Shown: positions 46,701 to 56,675, numbered from the stretch's first letter. The stretch is DNA of 64,000 bases from Heracleum sosnowskyi (GCA_030848705.1 CM061238.1:75354685-75418684); one strand, 5' to 3'. The notes: generated from the sequence alone by a model not told the origin. Made by a program: numbers and translations.

Positions 46701-48179
46701 AAACTTGCAGAACAAATCAAAGATCACTGGTCCAACATAGAAGCAAGGTTCAAGAACATTACTGAATCTTCAAAGACAGATCAGCCATCAACAAATGCAA
46801 TGGTGATTGTACAAATGGAGCCACAGTTCAAGAGCTCTTATGCTATAGAGCCCCTTCAGCATGGAATCCTTCAAGATTCAAGAAATGAGAAGGGTCAATC
46901 TTCATGCTTTAAGAATGTGGATGCAAGAGGGATGTCTCCAATATCACCTGCCAAACCCAAAGGCAAGAACATTGAAAGGATATTTTATCCTGCTCCAAAG
47001 CTAGATGAGTTCAAAGTCCTAGGGAAGCTGATCATTGAGAGCAAGGAAAGCAATCATCCAAGCATAAGGAATCAAAGGGCCATCATCTACAGGGACAGCA
47101 AGGAAATCTGCATTTGGGTTGGTCACCCAAATTTTGCAAAGGCCAAGGCTGAAGAATCTGAAAGGGCAGCAATGCAAGCATTGGCAGTTGCTCAAGCACT
47201 TGAAGATGAAGAGACCTTTCAGGAAGAAAAAGCCAAGGATGGAGCTAATGAAGCTGAACCAGCAAGGAAAAGTGTAAGGCAACCAAAGGCTAGAGCTAAG
47301 AGGAATCTGAACTTTGAAAAAGAGGACTCTCTGGACACTGCTCAAGCCCCTTCCACAACAAGTGCACATCAAATTCCTATTGATCTACCTATTGGAGGAA
47401 AGTTGGCCTGTGACCCTGCACACCCTGTCAACTTTCATGATCAACCAATCATGCCAAAGGAGGAGCCTATTGAATTTGATGAAGCCTATTTTCCAAAGTT
47501 CCTATTTGAAAAGGATCAACCAATGAAGACAAAGAAAAGGGCTGTCAAGGCAAAGCCAGTATTTGTGAGGAAGCCACAATCTCAGAAACCCCCTACAAAT
47601 CCAGAGGACTGCATGTACATTGCTGACATCAGGGAAGAATCCAGCTTACATCTTGATTTAGACAACCTGGTGGAAGTAAGGGGCATTGCAGCTTCTCAAA
47701 AGTTACCTGAAAGATTGGTTTTCACATACAAGGGTGGTAGAGAACAAATATGGCCTCTCTACAGAATTTTAGGAGAAGACTACCAAACACTACTCACAGT
47801 GTTTAGATGCTTGAAGAAAGACTTTGGCTTCACCAAAACAGCCAAGTCTGAGGTGGTCTCCAAGATATGTCAAATAAAGGCTAGCTGGAACAAGCCTGAG
47901 GCTCTTCCCAGGATGCTAAGAGTGCCCTCAACAGGAAAGAAGATCCATCTTCAACCTTACTGGATGATGGAATTTAAGGACAAGGACAACTGCAGAAGGT
48001 TCTTCAGGATGGAAGACCAGCTGGATAAGGCATCTAATCAAACTCTAAGGTTCATGCAATCCAAGCTTGGTGATCAAGATGAAGAAGAGAATATCTTTTA
48101 CAGAAGGCTACAGGTCCAGATTGAGGAGAACAACTCTAGGAGAGGGAAGAAGACTATGCCTCAAAGAAGACCAAGATGA
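43731..48179 (+). CDS. element C ORF3, open, 1482 aa, function unknown
   Basis: This is the best-preserved third ORF in the window. Residues ~1-250 form a compact domain shared with A ORF3, with WTSCEYSG, YLADAFIKVFSGK and YYARFLMMLANH among the recognisable words. Residues ~280-780 are Ser/Thr/Pro-rich and presumably disordered, and include the C-motif cluster near 45355-45450. Residues ~780-1100 are helical with coiled-coil character. The C-terminal part has two further conserved-looking stretches around 47000-47150 and 47620-48000 and ends very basic (RRGKKTMPQRRPR). No signal peptide, transmembrane segment or enzyme motif is seen. The CT-rich leader and the separation from pol suggest its own transcript. 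SIRE elements are known to have such ORFs, called env-like; this protein does not look like an envelope. A DNA- or RNA-binding role is inference. Confidence 0.8.
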   Translation: MAPIVNLMSAGGFIYEKNNSIPFVAKENPNRLFFKMMDFMKNCKLSYAMFHSTPIYNEIIEEIWTSCEYSGTNCTLQFTLQGNEYIVNSDVLQACLHIPDNNCDALPTNTEITTMLNSINYSLPTDNLGRIIRRGLVREYSYLADAFIKVFSGKISNFDALTNSMLILLTMLLNDRYYNFSTQLIYEIGAKLGDKANRKKNIYYARFLMMLANHVSPAPLVISNPNARFECFVQEKRVLTDILRLNYNGDVPVVYLPIIEVTTTIPVSIAVTSIVSSNLVAMESVAVTQQAPAPATKSKSKTSSKPTSGASQKAPVVKTTTQPKGSESGVVRGEGRGENQRNPKNKEGEVSVSQPSPIVSSQQGTMSKMDLNTSLIASSQKDVIIETSSPPRARSKRVRDTSSPQSTFSQYQRRVKQKTKGSQGAHTLEATLPVSQIQFDVTPIITLGLQSHSLNINLDLSPSNSPTQSLDVDMIHTSFPDSPTLILEKPHSEADGHHLLSDLLGHQPSFSETARESVDPNLKSITTDSTVISLSQNALLTSSTKQPLSLTSVSPSTVPIPLTVQPTISLIGHSTPFTENQVVSTTSVDDLVVVETLLGLKGSEIERLACSQTKGENESERLAISSSQAKGEIESTTLVGEGEGVRGVSHGEPMMQEKSGEREGTTGAIRVEAAIANELMEVSEGERELTFQEHYQQTLDSISLDPETFTHPVPAYQVMAQQGNVEAERSLNLIHTTASMQRAKDALTNLPPGAAASGDFEFSDDEDSYGDNLQVATTSQTGTSVVPPTPDWLSQGMHGRVTLDAAISRQYNEAYLAHESANARDKKFYKAIMDSLEIQRLQMMQTRIEATEIKDSISNLRDANYRMLDEKLPLLTVSKMTRFFTKEPEVATSLTTLSTRVDKVEATLSQMQKEQEKQTQLLTQLVAAQGLPVISLDANKKGEKSKELNIQITKVLVPAISLPQEPLAMGEFGKKKKDSIDLIQEASMRMKLAEQIKDHWSNIEARFKNITESSKTDQPSTNAMVIVQMEPQFKSSYAIEPLQHGILQDSRNEKGQSSCFKNVDARGMSPISPAKPKGKNIERIFYPAPKLDEFKVLGKLIIESKESNHPSIRNQRAIIYRDSKEICIWVGHPNFAKAKAEESERAAMQALAVAQALEDEETFQEEKAKDGANEAEPARKSVRQPKARAKRNLNFEKEDSLDTAQAPSTTSAHQIPIDLPIGGKLACDPAHPVNFHDQPIMPKEEPIEFDEAYFPKFLFEKDQPMKTKKRAVKAKPVFVRKPQSQKPPTNPEDCMYIADIREESSLHLDLDNLVEVRGIAASQKLPERLVFTYKGGREQIWPLYRILGEDYQTLLTVFRCLKKDFGFTKTAKSEVVSKICQIKASWNKPEALPRMLRVPSTGKKIHLQPYWMMEFKDKDNCRRFFRMEDQLDKASNQTLRFMQSKLGDQDEEENIFYRRLQVQIEENNSRRGKKTMPQRRPR
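45355..45450. repeat. C-family motif cluster in ORF3
   Basis: ATCAACGAAACAG, CTTTCGTTGACAA, ATCAACGGTAC, TACCGTTGACAG and ATTTCGTTGATAG occur in both orientations within 95 bp of a Ser/Thr/Pro-rich coding stretch. Confidence 0.88.
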
Positions 48180-48351
48180 ATCATTTGCTCAGTCTAGAGG
48201 AGCACATTTGGGCATTAGTCTTGTAAGTCTTGTTTTATGTCTAAAACTTTATGGAGCTCAATGCAATTTTTACTTTTATCATGGGTAATATGTCTGAGTG
48301 TTTTTGTTATCATCAAGGCTCTTGATTTATGGCTGTTATTCTATCAGTCAT

Positions 48352-48365
48352 AAATTGGGGGAGAT
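48352..48365 (+). other. polypurine tract of element C
   Basis: AAATTGGGGGAGAT lies immediately before TGTTAGG of the 3' LTR. It is nearly identical to that of element A. Confidence 0.88.
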
Positions 48366-49360
48366 TGTTAGGAATATGTTGTTCTTGATGATAATTGTAA
48401 AAACACTTAGTAGACTTTGTATTAAGTTATTTTGTAACTGTCAACGAAATGGCATGCTTTGCAGTGTTTCGTTGACAGGAAGCTCATCAACGGAATGAGT
48501 GTTGTAGCAATTGCACTGTACAATACTTCACAGTTTGATATGCATTTGATGTATGTATTAGATAGGTTTCCTAAGTCATGTTGACTAAGTACTAGATAGG
48601 CAAAATAGGTTGGTTAATTGTAAGTATATCATGCCTTGTAATTTTGCCTAAGTGAAGACATGTCAACGGTATGAGGATTACTCTATCAACGAAACAAGAG
48701 AAACACCATCAACGAAATGAAGAATAAAGCTATCAACGAAACACATCTCCCTGCTATCAACGAATCATTATTGCTTTTCTGAATAGTTGACAAAGTGATA
48801 GTGACAGGTTTCTGAACAGATCTAAAAGGTGATGTGGAAGTGTACTTTGCATTGGAAACCATTAAAATGGACATGGGGAATAAGGAAACATCCCAGTTTC
48901 CAATTGGGCTCTTGGGAGTGATCATAATAAGCATGAAGACAAAAGCAAGGATCTCCAAGGACCACTGGACAAAGGGATGAAAAGCAAACTATTGGCGGTT
49001 ATCTTTAGTGTACTTTAGAGTAGCCAAAAATAGTATTGTAAACTTGGGAATATATAACCAAGTGTAGCAGTTAGAAAGAAAGTAAGAGAAGAAAAACAAA
49101 TAGTTTGTATTAGCTATCTTTGAGAGCATTCTTCTCTACAACTCTGTAACTGAGCAGCTGTGTACTTTTGTATCACAGATTATTTCCGCAATAAAAACAC
49201 TTCAGTTGGATCATCAAACAATCCAACTGAATTATTTATATCTTGTGTTTTTGTTTATTCAGTTCAGTTTTATTTTATCAGTGTTTTAAGTTAAAGAAAA
49301 TATCAAGAATTGTATTCAACCCCCCCTTCTACAATTCTGTTAGGTCATTTGGGAATAACA
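48366..49360 (+). repeat. 3' LTR of element C
   Basis: The 995 bp run from TGTTAGGAATATG to GGGAATAACA. The upstream half carries the C motif: TGTCAACGAAATG, GTTTCGTTGACAGG, ATCAACGGAATG, TGTCAACGGTATG and four ATCAACGAA copies (48438-48775). A C run precedes the last ~40 bp. The downstream 371 bp recur at 36396-36766. Confidence 0.88.
48438..48775. repeat. C-family motif cluster in the LTR
   Basis: Eight copies of TCAACGRWA or its complement occur in about 340 bp. Four of them (48688-48775) are spaced about 20-30 bp apart. They lie in the part of the LTR expected to be U3, upstream of transcription. Confidence 0.88.
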
Positions 49361-50245
49361 CATATCTCAGCTAATTTTCACTCCATATGAATAGAGCATT
49401 TAAATACAGTGAAAATTTACTGCTGCAACAATTAACTAGCATATTTACTTAGAACAACTAAATGAAGGATTGAGCATTCCAATTTCACTCACAAGTCTGT
49501 TGAAAACAACTTCATTTAGAGGTTTAGTGAATATGTCAGCTAATTGTTTATCAGTTGGAACATAAGAGACTTCTATGGTACCATTTGCAGCATGTTCCCT
49601 ATTGAAATGGTACCTGATCTCAATGTGCTTTGTAGTAGAGTGATTAACAGGATTGGCAACTATGGATATTGCACTAGTATTGTCACACATCAGAGGAATG
49701 TGTTCTAACACTAGTCCATAATCCATGAGTTGATTTCTAATCCAAAGCAATTGAGCACATCAACTTCCAACAACAATATATTCAGCTTCAGCTGTGGATG
49801 TTGTTGTGGATTGTTGTTTCTTACTGAACCAGAACACTAACCTTTGACCTAAGAATTGGCAGCTTCAAGAGGTGCTCTTCCTGTCAATTCTGCATCCAGC
49901 ATAATCAGAGTCTGTGTAGCCAACCAGGTTGAACCCAGTGCCTTTTGGATACCATAGCCCAAGATTAGGAGTCCCTTTCAGATACCTGAAGATTCTTTTG
50001 ATAGCCATCATGTGAGATTCTTTGGGATCAGATTGAAACCTTGCACAAAGGCATGTGGCGAACATGATATCAGGCCTGCTAGCTGTGAGTTAGAGTAGAG
50101 ATCCAACCATGCCTCTGTAAACCTTGATGTCTACTCTTTTGCCTTTCTTGTCTTCATCAAGCTTGATAGCAGTGGACATGGGAGTTTTTGCAGAGGATGA
50201 TTCTTCTAAACCATATTTCTTCAAAAGATCTTTGACATACTTTGA
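48990..50245. repeat. 1.26-kb duplicated block, copy 2 (original context)
   Basis: This copy lies in its natural place: the end of the C 3' LTR running into the end of minus-strand D pol. The two differences that matter make stops in D RNase H here but not in copy 1 (g37177 to t49771, and c to a near 49866). Confidence 0.88.
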
Positions 50246-52653
50246 TTGGTTTATAAAGATGCCATCCTCCTTTTGATGTACTTGCAGACCTAAGAAGTAG
50301 GTTAACTCTCCCATCATACTCATCTCATATTTGCTTTGCATCAACTTAGAGAACCTTTCACAGAGTTTTTCATTTGAAGAGCCAAAGATGATATCATCCA
50401 CATAGATTTGAACTAGAATGATATCATTTCCATGCTTCTTGAAGAATAGAGTTTTATCAATCGTACCCCTGGTAAATTGATGCTCAAGAAGGAATTGAGA
50501 AAGAGTTTCATACCATGCTCTAGGTGCCTGTTTGAGTCCATAGAGTGCCTTGAGCAGACTATATACAAAGTTTGGGAAGTCTTCATTCTCAAAGCCAGGT
50601 GGTTGAGAAACATAAACTTCTTCAGCAAGATCACCATTGAGAAATGCACTTTTCACATCCATTTGATACACCTTGAAATCTGAGTGAGCTGCAAAAGCCA
50701 AAAATATTTGATGGCTTCCAGTCTAGCTATAGGTGCAAATGTCTCATCATAGTCAATGCCCTCTTGTTGACAGTATCCTTTGGCAACCAACCATGCTTTG
50801 TTTCTAATCACCACTCCTTCTTCATCCATCTTGTTTCTGAACACCCATTTGGTGTCAATAACATTCTTTCCTACTGGAGGTGGCACTAGCTCCCATACTT
50901 TGTTTTTCTCAAATTGATTCAATTCTTCTTGCATGGCAACAATCCAATCAGAATTCTTCAAAGCTTCTTCAATTACTTTAGGTTCCTCTTCTGACAGAAA
51001 GCAGCTATACAGACATGTATTCAGTATTGCCCTTCTTGTTCTAACTCCCTCACCAGGATCTCCAATGATTTGATCCCTAGTGTGGGCTCTGTCCCATTTC
51101 CTTGTGTGACCCTGTTCATTTCCTTGACCTGTTCAAAGCTCATTTTGATTGACAGTTGCATTCTCTTCTTCTCCCCCTGTGTTTGTGAACCCTTGCACAG
51201 GTGTTTGAAGAAGATCATCAACTTCAAGAATTTCATTTTCTGGAACAGTTTGAACAGGTGGTTCATCCTCACTTTCAGAATCCTCAAGATATCCTTGATT
51301 TTCAAATCTTAATGGCACACTGTCTTGATCACTTGTTTTAAGTCCAAGAGTTTTCTTGTCATCAAAGGTAACATCCATGCTTTCCATAACTTTGTGTTGC
51401 TCAGGTACAAACACCCTGTATGTTGTCCTTTCCAGAGAGTATCCAATGAAAATACCTTCAAATGCCTTAGCATCAAATTTTCCAACATGCTCAGAGGTAT
51501 CTTTCATCACAAAGCACTTGCTTCCAAACACATGAAGATGCTTGAAGGATGCTCTTTTTCCAGTCATTAATGAATAAGGAGTTTTTCCAGACTTCTTATT
51601 GATCAATGTTCTATTTTGCACATAGCATGCCGTGTTAACAGCATCAGCCCAAAAGCTAGTAGGTAAACTTGCATCCAACAGCATTGTCCTTGCAGCTTCA
51701 ATGAGAGTTCTATTCTTTCTCTCAACTACTCCATTTTGTTGAGGTGTTCTAGGAGCTGAAAATTGTTGAGAAATTCCTTTATCTTTGCAAAACTCATACA
51801 ATGTTGAATTTCTGAACTCAGTCCCATTATCACTTCTCAAGGTAACTACAGAGGAACCAGTGCTTTGTGCTTCTCTATCAACTCTCTTAATATGCTCTAT
51901 AATAACTTGGGGTGCCTCATCCTTGGAGTATAGGAATTCCACCCAAATGTATCTTGAATAATCATCAACCATCACTAGAGCATATTTCTTCTTGGAAAGA
52001 GACATTACATTCACAGGGCCAAACAGATCCATGTGAATTAACTGTAGAGGCTTTGAGTTTGTATTGAGCAATTTGTTCTTATGACTTGATCTTTTAATCT
52101 TCCCTTTCTGACAAGCTTGACAAGCTCCATCTTGCACAAACTCCAAGGCAGACATATCTCTTATGAGTTCTCTCTTTGTCAGAGAGTTCATTGCCTGAAC
52201 ATTCAAGTGAGACAGTTTCTTGTGCCATAGCAAGAATTCTTCATTTGTGGCCTTAGTGTAGAAACAACAAATTTCTCCCTTGTCTACAGCCTTAAGATTA
52301 GCTACAAACAAGCTTCCTTTCTTCACACCAGTTGGAACAACTTCACCACTTCCTCTTTTTGAGATAAGACAATGATCTTCATCAAATTCCACTTGGAAAC
52401 CCCTGTTGGTGAATTGTCCAATACTCAAGAGGTTATGCTTCAGTCCTTCAACAAATGCTACATCTTCAATAATGACATTTCCAGATTTGACACTGCCATA
52501 TCCCATGGTATAACCAATATTGTCATTTCCAAAGGTTACTGATGGGCCAGCCTTTTCCTCAAACTGTGATAGCAGGGCTATATCACCAGTCATGTGACTT
52601 GAGCATCCACTGTCCAAGATCCATATGACTCTTTTATTCCTGTTGCCCTGCAT
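49445..52653 (-). pseudogene. pol: element D pol, multiple lesions
   Basis: It begins ATG CAG GGC AAC at 52653, 14 nt after the gag stop. Protease (LDSGCSSHMTGD), pre-integrase (WHKKLSHLNV), integrase (MDLFGPV, RSDNGTEF, VVERKNR) and the linker are open down to 51133, where an in-frame TGA occurs. RT resumes in the same frame (50961), loses one base near 50703 and shifts. It then shows YVDDIIFGS, has a small indel after GSLL near 50093, and two stops in RNase H (near 49865 and 49753). It ends with GMLNPSF-like residues at 49445. It is clearly inactive. Confidence 0.9.
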
Positions 52654-52664
52654 TCACAAAGTAA

Positions 52665-53150
52665 CTAAGTTGTTTTTGGTACCTACACTTGGTAGGGTCC
52701 AGTTGATTTAGAAACATTTTTGTTAACAATTCTTCTGTCATAAATTGCATTCTTCACAGTAGGAGACTTCAAATTGTTTGTGGCTTTGGAGTTTACACTC
52801 TTAGACTCACATGAAGTTTTCACCCTCTCAACCTTGATTGGGGATCATGTCCTGTGAGTGTGCATATGTGTGTGTGTGATTCACAAGATTGTGCAGAATC
52901 CAGTTTATGCTTAAGAGATAAACAATTAGCAATCACAGTCACATAGCATGTCATTCAGTTTGAATTACCACAGAAAGAATCATGAATAGAATTTAAACCT
53001 ACAGAATGGTTACTTAGGTTATCAGCTTCAACATTTACTTGTTTATTACACTTATGAGTCAAATGATTAACAGATAGGCATTTCTGACATTGTTTCCTAG
53101 GAGCATTTGGCACATAAGCATAGTTGTTACCCTTGTTGACACCTATGAGC
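52665..53150 (-). pseudogene. gag: element D gag, C-terminal remnant
   Basis: It starts abruptly at the Athila junction (GVNKGNNY) and contains a CCHC knuckle (CQKCLSVNHLTHKC). It then accumulates stops and frameshifts before VPKTT and TAG at 52667-52665. In the final WVP word the Trp codon has become TAG. Confidence 0.78.
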
Positions 53151-55019
53151 ATTGGGATCTTCAGCAGGACTACCCCAAAACTGAACCGTATTCTGAATCA
53201 TCTGAATGATGTTTGGCTTAAGCTCAAAATTATTAGCCCCAATAGCTGGACGAACAATGCTGGTATGAATGTCCTCCACTTTTGGCTGAGAGAATTCACT
53301 CAAAGCCTTCGCTGGTTGTGCTTCATCTGCCATATCTTCTTTTGATTCACGATTGTTTTCTACACTGATGTTCTCAAAGTCAAGTTTCCTTCGTGCTAGT
53401 TCTTCTCTTCTTGCTAATTCTTCTCTACGTGCTCGAGCTCGTGTACGCATACACTCTCAATAAGTACCTGAAATTCACCAACAAGAAAATTGATGAGAAC
53501 ATCCTAGTCACCGAACTTTAATGACCACTGATGGTAAATACTGAAACTAAACAAATAAAACCGAAGTCCCCGGCAGCGGCGCCAAAAACTTGTTACGACC
53601 AAACTCAACACGCAAGTGCACGTGGTCACAAGTAATATAGATAGCAAATAAGATTCGTTCCTACAGGGACTCGTTGTTTGTCTAGTTAATTCACTCACCA
53701 ATGTATGATTATTATCCGATGCTAAAACAAATAACAAAGTGGATTTTTGTTATCACTATAATTAATCTAAGAATTATAACTAATTATCAACTACTTGAAC
53801 TGAGATTATGTCGAATTACTTATGCAAATAAACATGGAATTTAAACTTCATTAAACAATCCATCTATAGTCTTCAATTCTCTAGCCCTTTCATGTGATTT
53901 ATTAATACCTGATCGAACACACAAAACTGATATAAACCAACTTTCGTTGCACAAATACCATCCTAAATAAGATCCACAATAAAGATAGAAATCACTTAGT
54001 CTCCCAATTATGCTTAGTCCATATATGTCTATAAAGATTGAAAACATAATGGTTGAAGTACAAGCATTCAATTGATCACATAGTCGTCATAAAACGGTTA
54101 GAGTTATGACACTAATTACGAATGATATTCTCACGCATAAACCTATGCTAGCATGGCAAGTTCTAAAATTCTTAAATCCACTTTCGCTTCATTAAGAATT
54201 AACACACAATTACAGGAGTTAGCTACTCTCCTATAACGAATTAAAACAACCATGATAGGATATCGCATCAATCACACTGTAGGCATCGAGAAAATTCAAC
54301 AAATAAACTTCATGAATAAATCCGCTAAAACCCCATGACAACGAATTAGTTCATAATCAAACTAATCGTCACCATGGGTTCTAATGTAAACATGATTGAA
54401 GAAAACGAATTAATATTGGAATAATTATCAAGGGTTCTAAAGAATACACCCAAATCAAGCATCCACAAGCTAGAAAGAATACAAGAATAAATTGAACACT
54501 ATCTTCTTCCTTGCTTCTTCGTGCTTTAAAACTCCGTATATAATATGTGGTATATGTCTCTCCTGTTCTCTAGGGTTTTCTTCTCTTTTTATATGCCTCC
54601 AGGTGCAACAAGTCGTACTGAATTGTAATTTGACTTCCACTCGAAAAGTCAGCAAATCGGGTTCAAAACAGGAATTTTCGTCAGACAGATTGGCGCTGCC
54701 GCGCCACAATTGTATAGGAAAGCGGCGCTGCCGCGCCAGATAATTACTGCTCCTTTCCAGCGGCGCTGCCGCGCCATAGACAAGCACAAACACGGCGCTG
54801 CCGCGCCGTGCCTTCTGTCCAGGAAGACGAACTTTTCCATTTTCTTCGTTTTAGCTCCAAATTGCGTTCCGATTGCTCCGCTTCATTCCTAGTACACCTG
54901 TGATAAATATACCTGCACAATACCCTTAAAAGAGATCAAAAATACCACAACTCGAGTACAAACATTCGTTTTAAGCCATACGGACACGTTCTAAGTGAAT
55001 AAAATACCCACTTATCACA
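53127..55019 (-). mobile_element. truncated Athila-type gypsy insertion inside element D gag
   Basis: It contains one LTR of about 1.43 kb (53591-55019, minus orientation, starting TGTGATAAGTGGG and ending GGTCGTAACA). A tRNA-Asp-type primer site follows (TGGCGCCGCTGCCGGGGAC at 53584-53566), then a leader and the first ~107 codons of gag (53450-53127) with RPAIGANNFELKP and EDPNAH, characteristic of Athila Gag. The element then stops and D gag resumes. The rest of Athila, its 3' LTR and a piece of D gag are missing, so a large deletion followed insertion. Confidence 0.85.
54692..54807. repeat. four copies of GGCGCTGCCGCGCC in the Athila LTR
   Basis: Perfect 14-mers at 54692, 54724, 54762 and 54794 are spaced 32, 38 and 32 bp apart. 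Each is nearly palindromic and lies in AT-rich surroundings. They sit upstream of the TATA-like GCATATAAAAAG (minus strand, near 54590), so in the U3 part of the LTR. Confidence 0.92.
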
Positions 55020-56000
55020 ACAGATTTAGGAGAGGAAGAAGTGTCTTTAGCAGCCTCATCTTCTTCAAGAAGTTGTTGTTTGATGATCAATAGTTCTTCA
55101 TCAAACTCAACAACACTCTTTTTGAAAATGGGCTTTTCAACACTAGACAGAATGGTTGGGGCATTTTTGTTTGTAAAAGATTCTTTTCCTTTGCCCTTTG
55201 CCTTCTTCCTTCCTTTATCATTCTCATAGTCAAAACCAACTCCAACCTTGCAGTCTTCAGTGTGTTCCTTGTGATAGGTTTGAATAAGCTCAGATGAGTT
55301 TTTGAAACTTCTTAGCTTTAATTCATTTTCAGCAATTTGCTCTCTAAGAGCTTTTTCTATTTGTTCAGCACAAATTACTTTGTTTTTGAGATACTCAATC
55401 TCCTTATTCAAACCATCAAGGCTCACAACCATTAACTCAAGCTCCTCATTCTTTTCTGTAAGCTCAAGATTTTTAGCAGTTAGCCTATCAATTTCTTCAT
55501 TAGCAACTAACATGCTAGTATGAATATTAACCATCTCAGTACTCATGTCTTCAACAGTCTGCTTATATTGAAAGGGAGTCATATCAAGAGAAGTAAGAAT
55601 GGGTACCTGACTTGAAGAATCACCATCATCAAAAAATGCCATCAAGGCATAGTTTGAGTACTCTTGTTCTTCTTCTTCATCAGAGTCATCCCAGCATTTT
55701 CCCTCAGCAATAAAAGCTTTACCCTGTTGTTTCTTGAGTAGAGCTTCATACTTGGCTTCAAGCTCTAAGTATGCTTTGTCCTTTTTGACCTGTTTAGGCT
55801 TCTTGCACTCTGTGGCAAAATGCCCAAGTTCATTGCAGTTATAGCATCTTATTTTGGACCTATCTACACTCCCAGATTTGTATCCTCCTTTAGCAGCACC
55901 AGCAATCCCTTTTCCTTTGTTGAAAGAGTTTGAGCTACCTGAACCACCAGCATTTCCACTATTGAATTTAGACTTGAATGGCTGCTTCCTCTTAAACCTA
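55020..56000 (-). pseudogene. gag: element D gag, middle part
   Basis: It is open on the minus strand from about 56000 through the knuckle CYNCNELGHFATEC, the acidic DDSDEEEEQEY stretch, YALMAFFDD and a long coiled coil. It ends at the Athila junction after DTSSSPKSV. The order matches E gag. A ~37-bp tandem duplication of TTAGACTTGAATGGCTG lies near 55964-56019, just before element E. The N-terminus would be beyond E. It is an incomplete gene. Confidence 0.82.
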
Positions 56001-56025
56001 ATTTAGACTTGAATGGCTGAGTTTC

Positions 56026-56625
56026 TGTTAGATCAGAATTCAATGATCGTCATAAGCTAGACTCAACTGATCAGGATTGCTGACGTCATCAGTATTGCAT
56101 GGTCATCAGTATTTGATCAAGCGTCAGTATCTTATTGATCATCAGGATTCCTACTCAGACTATGATCAGGTTTGATCATCAGGACTTGAAGCTGATCAGG
56201 ATTCCTACTTCGAGTTATATTTGGAGTCTAGATAAACATGGAAGTTTGTTCCTGGTTTGTAGAATGCAGCTATCGATTAAAGATATGTTTCTATCTTTGT
56301 TATGATTAGGACTTATCTTGTTATTGATAGAGAAGCTGTGTGCACTATATAAACACAGTTTTGGTTTCGATTTATGTATCAATTCGAGAGAGAACATAAT
56401 CGAAGAGAAGCTCTTAAGAACAGAATTTCTTGAGAGAGTTTTTGTAAGCTAGCAGCTCTTAAGAACATCAGAATTTCTTAAGAGAGTTTGTAACAGTTTT
56501 ATATCAAAGTTAATAAAGCTGTTATTGTTATTGTTATTGATCTTTCATATTTGTGTTATATAAAGTCGAGAATCTTATACAATTGTATTCAACCCCCTTC
56601 TACAATTGTTATTTACTGGGCAACA
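56026..56625 (+). repeat. 5' LTR of element E
   Basis: It runs from TGTTAGATCAGAATTC to ACTGGGCAACA. TATATAAA at 56346-56353 is a good TATA box, and a C run lies near 56593. The 170 bp after the start are packed with the E motif. The target duplication cannot be checked because the right end is outside the window. Confidence 0.9.
56050..56205. repeat. E-family motif cluster in the LTR
   Basis: GATCAGGATTGC, CATCAGTATTGC, CATCAGTATTTG, GCGTCAGTATC, GATCATCAGGATTCC, GATCAGGTTTG, GATCATCAGGAC and GATCAGGATTCC occur within about 155 bp upstream of the TATA box. CTGACGTCATCAG includes a CRE-like palindrome. Confidence 0.88.
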
Positions 56626-56627
56626 AT

Positions 56628-56639
56628 TGGTATCAGAGC
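56628..56639 (+). other. primer binding site of element E
   Basis: TGGTATCAGAGC lies two bases after the LTR and is complementary to the initiator Met tRNA 3' end. Confidence 0.92.
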
Positions 56640-56675
56640 AAACTGATTTAATTCTGAATCAGATACGATCTAAAG

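Larger units (their letters stand above)
36396..49360 (+). mobile_element. copia element C (SIRE/Maximus type), 5' end lost
   Basis: It comprises a truncated 5' part, gag lacking its N-terminus, open pol, spacer, open 1482-codon ORF3, polypurine tract and a full 995-bp 3' LTR. The element lies within element D near the end of D pol. The motif TTTCGTTGACA/TGTCAACGAAA is scattered through LTR, gag, pol linker, spacer and ORF3. Without its own 5' LTR and primer site it cannot replicate alone, yet pol and ORF3 have stayed open. Confidence 0.88.
49361..56025 (-). mobile_element. copia element D (SIRE-like), minus strand, damaged and interrupted
   Basis: Running from high to low coordinates it shows part of gag (56000-55020), a truncated Athila insertion, the end of gag (53150-52665), and pol (52653-49445). 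Element C follows, and then a truncated 3' LTR at 35701-36395. No ORF3 remains. Its 5' LTR and gag start would lie beyond element E, outside the window. Confidence 0.8.

Noticed and set aside
43731..48179. ORF3 as a retroviral envelope gene
   Set aside because: No signal peptide, transmembrane helix or cysteine-rich surface domain is visible in A, C or E copies.
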